Assembly: GCA_012934845.2 (NCBI GenBank)
Contig: WNNJ02002125.1
Span: forward strand, 116,352-180,351
Length of the DNA: 64,000 bases
Direction: 5' to 3'
From: Pomphorhynchus laevis
Taxonomy: Eukaryota; Acanthocephala; Palaeacanthocephala; Echinorhynchida; Pomphorhynchidae
A program made the translations under genes and the position numbers. The notes below the pieces were generated by a model. It did no database searches, was not told where the DNA came from, and worked only from the letters and a program-made list of their open reading frames with translations. This document shows positions 53,280 to 63,269 of this stretch, piece after piece (the first letter of the stretch is position 1; the number at the start of each line of letters is the position of its first letter).

Positions 53280-55334
53280 CCTTGGCAAGGGCGTTCAGAC
53301 ATGTGAAGTCCCATAGCAGATTTCACGGCTTTCCGATGGCCGCAATGCAGCGCCGTCTAGTCGTTTTTCGTCATCTCGCAGAATGCCATAGGTTCTAACT
53401 TTGACAAAAATCTGGAAGCTTTAAGGGCTATTCTCAGGAGCTGATTAACTGCTAGGTGACGTGTGTGGCAATCCTTTGACCTGCAGCAGTCCATAGCATG
53501 CAAGCTGGTTTGCTCGCATACAGGGCGTCGTCAAAGCTTAATTCGGTTAGCCTTAAGCCCGCACGGCGGAGTTCGAACGTAGCTTCGTCCAGAGCTATGT
53601 CAATGTTTTTATCGCTGCCCAATAGTGCTCCAAAATAACTTGCTTTCGAAGGAGGGATAATTGTGAACCCTGGGATGTGAAGCGCAGTAGGCCAGGCTTA
53701 TGTGTCAGACTTTGTGATTATCCGCATTTTTGGGTTTAAAACAAGTACAATATCCGCACCCATGGATTTTATAATATGAATATCTCAGACAAGTGTGTCC
53801 GTTGCTCCGTCCAGTATACAGTTGTCGAGCTGTCAGATATTATGGTCAGCTTTTAGACATTTTGTCAGGTCGTCCATAGCAAGACCGAACAAGAGCGGTT
53901 CACCGGATCTCCCTATTAAACGCCTTCACATTATGCAATGATAAAATCTCCAACATTAAGATCAGTCCGACGATCAAAAAAAGGCTGACAAACGGGAAAA
54001 CGGCCGGTAAATCTCGTGCAATGCAATTAGAGACGCTGTCTCTGTTCACAGAGTTGAATTCGCTTTTCAAGTCAAGCTTGACCATACAAATATCAAAAGT
54101 CAGATCATCGCGTAAAAACGCACAGGAGCGTAGACGGCTGCTTTGATTCCTATTGGGACTCCCACCGTATCTTGATTGATAGGAACAGATCAGAAACAAG
54201 GTTAGTGGCGTACTAGTATGCGAGTTTCGCGGCTAATCGTCTGATTATAAATCCACCTGCTATTGGCCAGATGCCCCTGTCTTTCTTAAGAAAAGCGAGC
54301 AGCTTAGCCCCGCATACAACGCTCGCGACATTGACGGGAACTTCGTCATTCAGAAGAATCGACAGCAGGGTAGAAAGCCAATCCATTACCAAACTATTGC
54401 AGGCCCCGTTGAGAGTCCCATTATGTTGCGCGAATGAGTCGGGCTAAGACCATCCGAACCTCCTGATGAGGAGTGCGGGAAAGAGAGCAATGTATATCTA
54501 ATTGAATCCGCTATCTTGGTAGGACCGACTTGACTGGACCGTGTTATCAAGCATTCGCACTTGCCGTTGATACGCCGATCTTGGCGCTAGTGCTGTTGTG
54601 TAGTTAATTTGCTCTTATTGCGTGGCAGATGTCAAGCGTCACTGCAAAGTGTACGTAAAGCGCCTCGTTTTATCGCCGTCCTCAAATTTTTTTAACTTTA
54701 GGCGAAATTGGGTTCTTCTTAGGGCGGTTGAAGATAGAGCGGTGATTGAATATGCGGTTTCCTGAGCTTCGGCTGATAGCTGGTAGCTAGAACGTGCGTT
54801 AAGCAATGCTGCCGAAAGGACGGGTTATCGTGGCAAACACGAAGGGCTATCTTTGGGAAGCATAGTAGGCGCCACTAAGTTGATTCGTTAGTGGGAGACG
54901 GAAGCGACACTATTAATTAGTACAGAGAATTTCGCTGCTATGGCCAGTCTCGCCTTGCGAGGAATGCGGCGGCCTATACGACTGTTATCCACAAGAATCT
55001 TTAAACGTAGTGAGTGACCGCGCAAGAGGCTATGATCATCTTCGACAGACACGTGCGCGTTGGAGCTGGTGCCAGACATAAGCAATTCTAATCCCGGGTG
55101 GCCAGAACCCGGGAGGCCATGGTTCGGACCATGTTTGCGCACCATGCTATCCGCAGTTGCTACAAAATTTCGCCGGGAATCTGCGCATTGTGAACATTTC
55201 TGAAGATTGCACGTTATTGTGTTTTGATCGGTGTGCGCGGCAGTGTGACTTGTTGGAGTCGAAACATCAATCACAGTAATCTCTATACTTGTTTCACTTG
55301 AAGTTTGCTGGCAACGTCGGTGGACGCGTTGCAT
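53280..55334 (-). pseudogene. LINE with N-terminal C2H2 zinc finger, RT relic
   Basis: 55334-54888 encodes an N-terminus with CSQCADSRRNFVATADSMVR and KHGPNH, a CxxC...HxxxxH finger as in R2/NeSL-type elements. Downstream minus-sense RT: CMVKLDLKSEFNSVNRDSV (motif A, about 54080), GEPLLFGLAMDDLTKCL (motif B, about 53900), QLDNCILDGATDTLV (motif C; YLDD degraded to QLDN), and ASYFGALLGSDKNIDIALDE (about 53640). It has numerous stops. GC content is higher than the surroundings, consistent with a later arrival. Confidence 0.65.
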
Positions 55335-55339
55335 TGTAA

Positions 55340-57050
55340 TTAGTTGAAGGTTTAATTTTTTGCAGTGTATTTATATTGGAATTAGATGAACAATATATTT
55401 TTTTGCTTGGTGCAATAAACCGTTTTTAAAAATTTACGCTTTTAATAATACACTTTTAATCCTGAAATTTGTTGGGTTAAAGTACTAAAAAATTAATTGT
55501 AATTATTTATTAATAAAATTAAAAATTAAATAATTTCATTCATATAAGCAATTATTACTTGAAATTTTCAGGTTTAGACAAGATTATGACTAAAAATATA
55601 ATTTCAAAAAACCAAATTGTTCTGAGGAGTATAAACCGTTTTTTATTTGAATTCAAACATTTTGACAAAATAGTAATTTAATTTTAAATTTACAACAAAT
55701 TTTCAAATGTGCAAATTTTAACATTTTTGAATTTACATTGTGAAACGATTTTAATATTGCTATCTATCAAAACGAAAAGAATCTTCTCAAAGACTTTGAC
55801 CCATTCACCCATTAAAGATAAAATATTTAAACAATATCAATCCCCTTCGCCATATGCATTGTCTCCAAGAAATGCTATTGCTATACTTGGGAACTAACAA
55901 TCCCCATTCTCACGGAAATGTGGATTAATGGATATTTTAGTGGTGCAAAAATAAACCCTTAATCCCCCTTCCTATGGGAAGGAGGATTAAGCCTCCTTTC
56001 CCACTTAATGGAAGGGGGTGATCTTTTAAAAGATGATTGACGCTTTGATAATACTATCGAAGCGCAAGCTTACCTCAGAATGACGCTTAATTGCGTATGG
56101 TGTCGAGCATTTTCATAAGGACATTGCCTCCTTTCCCCTTAATATTGATAGATCGAGTTATCATTTTATTGATAACAAGTTTTTTAAAAGTGTGCGTAAT
56201 TTCTTCCAGATCAAGTTTCAATATTTTTAAATAATGTATCAATAAAATGTAAATATAATTTTATCTGCATATTGAATTTAAGTATAAATATATGTCTACG
56301 ATCGTTTCACAATGTACAATTCAAAAATGTAAAAATTTGTACATGTTATAATATGAAACTTTGCCGTAAATTTAAAATTAAATTTTATTCAAATAAAAAC
56401 AGTTTGATAAAATATTTGAATTAAAATAAAAAAAAACGTTTTTAAACGTTTTTTTTACTATTTTTCTAAATTATTTGAATCCAGAAAAAACCTTTATCCT
56501 TGATATAACAATTTGGTTTTCTAAAATTATATTCGTAATAATAATCCTGTCTAAGCTTGCTAATGTCAAATTATATTTGATAAGTGCAAAATTATTTAAT
56601 TTAATTTTTTTAATTCTTTTTTATCACTTTAACTGATTTCCCAAAAATATATTTCTAGATTAAAAATTTATTATCACATAGTATATTGTAAAATAGAAAA
56701 TTTCAAAACAGCTTCTTGCATCAAGCAAACAAGAACGTTTTTTAAATTATATTTTTAAGGAAATAAAAATATTATAAATGAATAAATGTTAATGAATATG
56801 GTTAATATTTTTTAAACATTTTGCTTAAATATATTTATCTTGTTTATGAACAATAATGATCCCAAGGTTTTTAAGGTTTTTTAAACAATTTGATTTTATT
56901 GATACATCCGTAATCTTACTAAATATGTATTTAAGTTTAAGTATATAAATATCAAATGTGTTCTAAGTGTTCTTAAATGTGTTATTAGATGTTCTTTAAT
57001 GTGTTCTAAAACGATATTTAGAATAATATGCCATGTTAAAGGTTTACTAA
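55340..57050. other. AT-rich stretch with small hairpins
   Basis: No gene. Hairpins: TTAATCCCCCTTCC/GGAAGGAGGATTAA (55957-55990, one mismatch) and an A/T-flanked AAACGTTTTTAAACGTTT (56434-56452). Confidence 0.5.
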
Positions 57051-57054
57051 ATAA

Positions 57055-57385
57055 TCAAATTTCATCAGAGGAAATACATCGTTAGCGCGTATTTGGCCCT
57101 GCAACTAAGTTGGGTGAAGGAATATGGCCGAAACCTGATAGCATAGCAGTTCCTCCTGATGATTTCTAATCCTTATTATGATACATCGTCTGTAATTTAT
57201 TAGTCAATTTATAAAAATGACTTTTATTAAAAATTTTAATTTTAACTTGATATAAGTTATTTGAAATCTTATAATATAATTAAAATATTTATAAGAAAAT
57301 TAAATAACATCTTATATAATCATTTATTATTTATCTTTATTAAAATATCGTATAAAATACGTAGACTCAGTTATATGATCTGATT
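57055..57385 (+). repeat. Naiad-like 3' UTR, subfamily ending in TCTGATTCAT
   Basis: Outer stem TCATCAGAGGAA/TTCCTC-C-TGATGA is 12 bp with one bulged C. P1 GGCCCT/ATGGCC keeps its outer pair by a T-A change. The tail ends ACGTAGACTCAGTTATATG. Confidence 0.75.
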
Positions 57386-57604
57386 CATTAGAGGGATTAC
57401 ATTCATAGTTGGTCTTTACACTCGCTCCCATGTTGAGTTGATCAACATGGGATCAACATTTTAAAGATCTTTAAAATTCCTCCGATTAGTGGAAGAAACA
57501 ACACGTGTTGTACCAATACATGTTGGTGAAGGAAATAATTGAGAGCATTGCGGATGTATGTCAATTATTTATCACGCCATTCTCCTCAATAAACGAAACT
57601 CATC

Positions 57605-57690
57605 TTAAATATTAAACTCCATACATTCTGATCGTGAATCCATTTGTGGCGCGTGTTTCATTAAGTAGTCTTTCATTTCTGCTTCAGGTC
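57605..57690 (-). CDS. Possible terminal exon of an unidentified gene
   Basis: In minus sense a strong polypyrimidine acceptor (TTTCTCTTTTTCTTTCTTAA then TGCATCAG) precedes two bases and 27 codons, PEAEMKDYLMKHAPQMDSRS then ECMEFNI-stop. Codon use is balanced and amino-acid composition is protein-like. Earlier exons would lie at higher coordinates. No family is recognised. Confidence 0.35.
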
Positions 57691-57839
57691 CTGATGCATT
57701 AAGAAAGAAAAAGAGAAATTTATTTTCAGTGACAAATGCATGCCAAAGCACATGCCAAATTACATGCCCAATAAAATTGATATAAAATATAATTATATAA
57801 AATATAGAATTTATAAATAATTATAAAAAATATACAATT

Positions 57840-58025
57840 TTAATTCTATAAAATCTTATATAATTTGTTATTATTTATCTTTATTTAAATATCGTATAAA
57901 ATACGTAGACTCAGTTATCTGATCTGATTTGTTCAACTGACAAGTTATTATTGACCTGTTATCTTTTTATCCCGTTAATATAACCACTGTCAGAAATACT
58001 GAAACTATGTATTCTTGACACGAAT
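57840..58025 (+). repeat. Naiad-like 3' tail and shared downstream block
   Basis: Tail end ACGTAGACTCAGTTATCTG (57901-57919), then TTGTTCAACTGACAAGTTAT and GTCAGAAATACTGAAACTAT as at 17076-17170. Confidence 0.65.
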
Positions 58026-58111
58026 GTTTTTCTGCTAATTTTCAACCAAATGTTTAATAGACTTTCCTTTTCCTATAATTTTACAAATAAAAAAAATATC
58101 ATTAAAAATTT

Positions 58112-58495
58112 ATTTAAACTCTTAAGTGGCAAATTTTTATGGATGGATAATAAATAATATACTTTGTATTAGAATAAGATACTAGATAGTTTTATCAGAG
58201 GAAATACATCATTAGCATGTATTTGGCCCCGCTGCTATGTTGGGTAGAGGAGTTAGGGGCCGAAACCTGATAGCATAGCAGTTCCTCCTGATGACCTCTA
58301 ATTCTTATTCTGATACAACGTCTGTTATTTATTAGTCAATTCATAAAAATGACGTTTATTTTAAATTTCAATTTTTTATTTTAACTTGATTTAAATTATA
58401 GAAAATCTAAAAACAATTATTTATTTTATTATTTAATTATTAAATTTATATTTAGCATTACTAAATATGTAGACTCAGTTAGCTGATTTGATTTA
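58112..58495 (+). repeat. Naiad-like RT end and complete 3' UTR
   Basis: 58112-58160 is the RT C-terminus without frame (KFKLLSGKFLWMDNK equivalent). The best structural copy follows: outer stem ATCAGAGGAA (58194-58203) with TTCCTCCTGAT (58282-58292); hairpin 58202-58224; P1 GGCCCC (58225-58230) with GGGGCC (58256-58261); P2 CTGCTATG (58232-58239) with CATAGCAG (58274-58281). The tail ends TATGTAGACTCAGTTAGCTG. Confidence 0.85.
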
Positions 58496-58767
58496 TCTCA
58501 ACATTGATTTACCAGTGCTATAATTAATGAATTATAACTAAATAATAAATTATAACTAATTAATTAATTATTATATAATTAAAAAGTGAAATAATAATTA
58601 ATTATTAATTTTGAACAATAAATTCAACATTTTTGTGCAAATATTTTTCATTTAAACTGAAGATGAAGAGCAGGATATTGTAAATGTAATTACCAGTGCT
58701 GCTAGCTATCGCCACTTCAAAAAGCTGTGTTGAAATGGATTGTCAATTCCGGTTTGGATGCGTGGAT

Positions 58768-58930
58768 CTATTTTGATATTTTATATTTTGAAAACAAAAT
58801 TTGTGAACAGTTGAAACATCCATTTGCGGCTAGTAACTTGTAACCTATAATAATGCAAGGTCGACCACTATTCCTATAACCACTTCCTAAATGTAAAAGC
58901 TTTTTCACTTTGAGAGTTGCAGCTTCACTC
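58768..58930 (-). CDS. Possible exon of an unidentified gene
   Basis: The acceptor-like TTATCTATAATATTCGTTAG precedes SEAATLKVKKLLHLGSGYRN, SGRPCIIIGYKLLAANGCFN and CSQILFSKYKISK-stop in minus sense. It looks more protein-like than surrounding A/T sequence but matches nothing I recognise. It could be chance. Confidence 0.25.
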
Positions 58931-59282
58931 CTAACGAATATTATAGATAATAAGATAAGATACCTTTTTGATAGCAGAAGCAAGCGAAATATAAAAATAT
59001 TTCTTATTTCGACGTTCTTTTTGTCCAAAAAATTCTTCGTTATAGCTATTTATAATGCATATTTTTTATTCAAAAAATATTAATATTCAAAAAATTTGTG
59101 GCCGCTAAATACACTTTAATAGGAAAAATTCTGCTAATATATTCTGATTAACATGACACAGAAAGAAATACTAAGAATAAGTCCTTGCCATTATACACAA
59201 CACTCCGAGTCTAATGTGACGCTGACAACTGTGGGGTCTTAAGAAGTCAATGGAAATGGCAAAATCTGTCTGTTCAGATTTT

Positions 59283-59550
59283 CTGATACAACGTCTGTTA
59301 TTTATTAGCTATTCATAAAATTTGACTTTTATTTTAAATTTCAATTTGGTTATTTTAACTTGATATTAGTCATATAAAACTTACATTTATAAAACTTATA
59401 TTTTATATAAAACTTATATAAAACTTAGTGATGGATAATAAATAATAAGCATGTGATAATAATAAGTATGTGATAATATATAATCAAATTTAATCAGAGG
59501 AAATACGTCCTTAAGAAGTATTTGGCCCTGCTGCTATGTTAGGTCTTGTA
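59283..59550 (+). repeat. Naiad-like 3' UTR pieces, rearranged
   Basis: Tail-start segment (TCTGATACAACGTCTGTTAT, 59280) precedes a head segment (TAATCAGAGGAAATACGTCC, 59490) that breaks after CTGCTATGTTAGG. The order is reversed relative to the intact unit. Confidence 0.6.
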
Positions 59551-59645
59551 TAATCAAATTTTTTCAGTGATATTTGATTAATTTCTTAATTCACTATTTT
59601 ATAAATTAGTTCTAAATTGTGGGTATAATAACATGTCAGTAGAAC

Positions 59646-60252
59646 AAATCAAATCAGCTAACTGAGTCTACGTATTTAATATAATTATAAAATAAACAAA
59701 ACATAATAATGCTAAATCAAAATTTAATAATTAAATAATAAAATTAATAATTGTTTTTAGATTTTTTATAATTTAAATCAAGTTAAAAAAATGAAATTTA
59801 AAACAAACTTCATTTTTATGAATTGACTAATAAATAACATACGTTGTATCAGAATAAGGATTAGAGATCATCAGGAGGAACTGCTATGCTCTCAGGTTTC
59901 AGCCCCTAACTCCTATACCCAACAGAGCGGCGGGGCCAAATACATGCTAATGATGTATTTCCTCTGATAAAACTATCTAGTATCTTATTCTAATGCAAAG
60001 TATATTATTTATTATTCCATCCATAAAAATTTGCCACTTAAGAGTTTAAATTTATTCTTTATATTATTGTGTTGATTAATATATTTTACTATTTTCTGCT
60101 CAGTGTTATTTTTATAGTAACCTAGTTTAAAATATGTATCTATTAAATTATTTAAATGATTTTGAAGAAAGCCAATATCATTACATATTGTTGCAATTCT
60201 TAAAATTGCATTATTTAATGTATTATATTTTATATTATATGGGATGCATGAA
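59646..60252 (-). pseudogene. Inverted Naiad-like 3' UTR with RT C-terminus
   Basis: The tail end is at 59646-59671 (minus sense GTAGACTCAGTTAGCTG), the structured head at about 59865-59965 with P1 GGCCCC/GGGGCT, and then RT tail codons to 60252, where it stops inside the CIPYNIKYNT region. Confidence 0.75.
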
Positions 60253-60264
60253 TAAAATAAGCAA

Positions 60265-61930
60265 TTAAGTCATTATATAACGAATTGTAAATTTTATTTA
60301 AAAAAATCTATATTTATACCCTGTTGATAGCAGCTTTCTTAATTCACTATTATAAATTATTTCTAGATTATGGGTACATATATGTTCATTTATTTTATCA
60401 AAATTAAGACTTTTACAATTGCATTCTGTTTCCGTTATGTTTCTAATATCATCGTGACATATTGATTTTAATTCTTTATTATAATTACAAATTTTTCGTC
60501 CTAATGACGGTAGCTAGTGTTGCATAAGCATGTAGTGCTTTTTCCAACATATCACCTTAATACACTGATGACAGCGGGAGTAAAAGCACACGTGCTGTCT
60601 TGAGAAGCCACTTTTCAATTTCCGAGTGTCATATGTAAAGCTATACAAACAGTGGAGGAGCATGCGCTTAGCGAATTTCATTCAGAAGTTCCATTTACTA
60701 ATGATCAAGAACCACCGAAGCTGTGTAGCTATATGGAGACACTGATGATACTACACTGTAGCGGTTAGTAGACTAAGGTTTGACCGCCCCATATGGTGCT
60801 AGACGTCTGTGGTAGGCGCATTCCGTGGAACGGTTTCTGACGAAAGTTGTATTTTTCTCGTATTTTAATATGTTCATTTATTTTATCAAAACTAAGACTT
60901 TTACAATTGCATTCTGTTTCCATTATGTTTCTAATATTATTGTTACATATTGATTTTAATTCTTTATTATAATTACAAATTTTTCGTCCTAATGGTGGTA
61001 GGAGTTTGTACCTTATTTTAGGAATATATTTACTTAAATCTGATCCTATTATTTCTTTACTTTTAGAGTTATTTAAAATTCTGGCTATAATCTTTCCAAA
61101 TGATTATCTTAGATATATTCGAGCATTCACTATTAATCAGCTTACTAAAGTAATCATTTAAGTTATTATATAACGAACTGTAAATTTTATTTTTTGTCGT
61201 TGTTGTTATTTAATCTATATTTATACCCTTTCGTTAGCAGCTTTCTTAATTCACAATTTTCAATTAATTCTAGATTATGGGTACATATATGTTCATTTAT
61301 TTTATCAAAACTAAGACTTTTACAATTGCATTCTGTTTCCATTATGTTTCTAATATTATCGTTACATATTGATTTTAATTCTTTATTATAGTTACAAATT
61401 TTTCGTTCGAATGGTGGTAGGAGTTTATACCTTATTTTAGGAATTTATTTACTTGGATCTGACCCTATTATTTCTTTACTTTTAGAATTATTTAAAAGTC
61501 CGGCTATATTTATGTTATCTATACATTTATTAATGAAGTTTATGGTTAATGTATATTTTCTATTGTTATTATTAACATTTATTGTACGATTATAGTATTT
61601 TGTATTACAATAACTGTCTATTATACAACTTAGCATATCATAGTCGTTAATTAATTTTTGATTTATTGAACATATGATATCTTTAGAAATACTTCTTATA
61701 TTTACATAAAGATCTTTTAGCTTATTATCACTAAAAAGTTGTTTTAATATTTCTAATTGTTCATTTATATACATATCTTTTTTAATATTTTTAACTCTAT
61801 TTTTCCTATTCCTTTTATCACCATGACTTCTTGGTTTGCGTTTAACCGGGATTATTATAATATAGTTGTTTATTATGTATTATACTACTTCCGCTAATTC
61901 ATTGTATCACGTCATTCAATCCTAAAATAG
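60265..61930 (-). pseudogene. Naiad-like linker region, three partial copies
   Basis: Minus-sense linker pieces at 60510-60265, 61085-60868 and 61930-61090. All encode NEHICTHNLE and CNYNKEL with the ETECNCKSL cysteine cluster. The longest (61774-61445 open) also has MYINEQLEILKQLF, NVNNNNRKYTLTINF and NNSKSKEIIGSDPSK, joining nuclease and linker. Repetition suggests serial insertion or recombination. Confidence 0.75.
60511..60865. other. 355-bp insert in Naiad-like linker
   Basis: Higher GC than its host. Contains ACACTGATGATACTACACTG, GTAGCGGTTAGTAG, GGTTTGACCGCC and CTGACGAAAG. The last words loosely resemble SINE box A/B and a hammerhead core, but spacing does not fit. Identity unknown. 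Confidence 0.4.
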
Positions 61931-61949
61931 AGTTCAGTTAATGTTCATT

Positions 61950-62265
61950 AAATGTTCGAATTTTCTTTAGCTTTTAATTTTTAAATCAGTAGCCGATGAG
62001 GTCAACCAATCCTGAAAACAGACGAATCTAGATATCGTCATCTAGAACTAAAAGGACCGACACGTGAAACGTTTCGGTCCTTCTATATTTTCTTCAATAA
62101 TATGTTCTAAAATAAATAATTTACAGTTTTTAATATCATGTCCTATTAATCTCATATGTTTATGAAATATAGTTTGACTATTATGCTGTATATTTAATTC
62201 AATAAATCATTGAAATTTTAATTTGAAAATCTGGTATATATAAACCTAGTTTTTAACATTTGATA
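61950..62265 (-). pseudogene. Naiad-like nuclease fragment interrupted by a structured module
   Basis: Nuclease codons in minus sense (62265-62085: YQMLKTRF region, SQTIFHKHMRLIGHDIKNCK, LFILEHIIEEN) are separated from GLNDVIQ (61930) by about 140 bp holding the module described at 61975-62085. The EN half keeps no open frame. Confidence 0.6.
61975..62085. repeat. Structured module, copy 1
   Basis: Plus sense ATCAGTAGCCGATGAGGTCA, GACGAATC, hairpin TCTAGAT/ATCTAGA, and terminal hairpin AAGGACCGA/TCGGTCCTT. Copy 2 is at 62735-62835 and a shorter relative at 63502-63545. In copy 2 a C-T mismatch in the terminal hairpin is a proper A-T pair. Confidence 0.6.
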
Positions 62266-62569
62266 TGCTTTATATTTAACATTTGATATGCTTTTATATT
62301 TATAAATTTTTAAAAATTTATTTTTATAATTTTTAAAATTTATAATTTTGACAAACTCTTGCCATCTGCATGTACAGTGGGGAGTACCAGCACTGATAAA
62401 CCAAAACAATGACGAACCTGTACTAGGTATCATTTTGTCTTTCTTTCGGGTCTGCCAAAATGATGATAAACAACTTTCCAAGGAATCATCTCTCAGCTTC
62501 TAAAAAAATTCGTAAAAGAGGTAGAGACGGCGCTGGTATTAGGTAGTGCTATTTGTTGATTATCCTTTT

Positions 62570-62705
62570 TGTTAAAGCATGTTAAGCCCATTAGGCTTGC
62601 AAGACTTAGGTTGCTAGACATTGTCTAGCTCCAAGTATGCTTTAAGATATTCGTGCTGTCGGCTGGTCCTATTCTGCATCCAGCAGAGTAAGACCGGCAC
62701 ACGAA
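62570..62705. other. Two adjacent strong RNA foldbacks
   Basis: Fold 1: outer stem TTAAAGCAT/ATGCTTTAA (about 62572-62645) enclosing hairpins AAGCC/GGCTT and GCTAGAC/GTCTAGC, a cloverleaf-like shape of about 76 nt. Fold 2: ATTCGTG/CACGAAT plus TGTCGG/CCGGCA (about 62649-62706) with an inner TCTGC/GCAGA possibility. No D or T loop, so not a tRNA. An unknown small RNA is possible. Confidence 0.4.
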
Positions 62706-62895
62706 TCGAATTTTCTTTAGCGTTTAATTTTTAAATCAGTAGCCGATGAGGTCAACCAATCCTGAAAGCAGACGAATCTATATATCGTCATCTAGAACTG
62801 AAAGGACCGAAACGTGAAATGTTTCGGTCCTTTTATATTTTCTTCAATAATATGTTCTAAAATAAATAATTTACAGTTTTTAATATCATGTTCTA
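62700..62895. repeat. Structured module, copy 2, with adjoining nuclease segment
   Basis: Repeats 61950-62145 at about 95%: CGAATTTTCTTTAGC, the CCGATGAGG module, GGACCGAAACGTGAAATG hairpin, then TTCTTCAATAATATGTTCTA (nuclease codons in minus sense). The duplication therefore postdates insertion of the module. Confidence 0.7.
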
Positions 62896-62897
62896 TT

Positions 62898-62995
62898 CAA
62901 TCAGACAACTAAGTCTATATATTTTATCCAAAAATACAAATCAAAAATAAAGATAAATAATAAATAATTATATAAGATTTTATAGAATTAATTTG
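62898..62995 (-). repeat. Naiad-like 3' tail, inverted partial
   Basis: ATTCAATCAGACAACTAAG (reverse complement of the family end) followed by the AT-rich tail, truncated near 62995. Confidence 0.55.
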
Positions 62996-63054
62996 TTAAT
63001 TTTGTTACTAAAATTAACATAAAACGGTGTATGCAATAAAGACATTAATACACA

Positions 63055-63215
63055 CGCCATGAGAGCTAGATGGGCCTTGAAACGGGCCCATCATGTCTTT
63101 AAGAGGAAGCACTCAGGTACGACTCTGGAGTACCTAGGCAATCCCGGGATCAGTCTTCTTTTATAGAGGACGTTCCCCTGAATAAAGATTAAGGTTTCTC
63201 AAGCACCTAAGCACA
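63055..63215 (+). pseudogene. Jockey-like LINE RT C-terminus, third copy
   Basis: Plus sense RWALKRAHHVFKRKHSGTTL then EYLGNPGISLLL, followed by the 3' region AGGACGTTCCCCTGAATAAA. Homologous to the minus-strand sequences 1150-1330 and 18560-18740. Confidence 0.6.
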
Positions 63216-63236
63216 AAATAACATTCGTAAATATTA

Positions 63237-63265
63237 CTTACGTACTGCTAAGTGCAGTACGTAAG
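63237..63265. other. Perfect 12-bp hairpin
   Basis: CTTACGTACTGC and GCAGTACGTAAG with loop TAAGT. Isolated in A/T-rich sequence; function unknown. Confidence 0.5.
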
Positions 63266-63269
63266 ATAT

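Noticed and set aside
58225-58281. Calling the 3' UTR pseudoknot an HDV-like ribozyme.
   Set aside because: Strand order fits, but no P3 helix, P1.1 or active-site cytosine can be assigned; kept as a structured RNA only.
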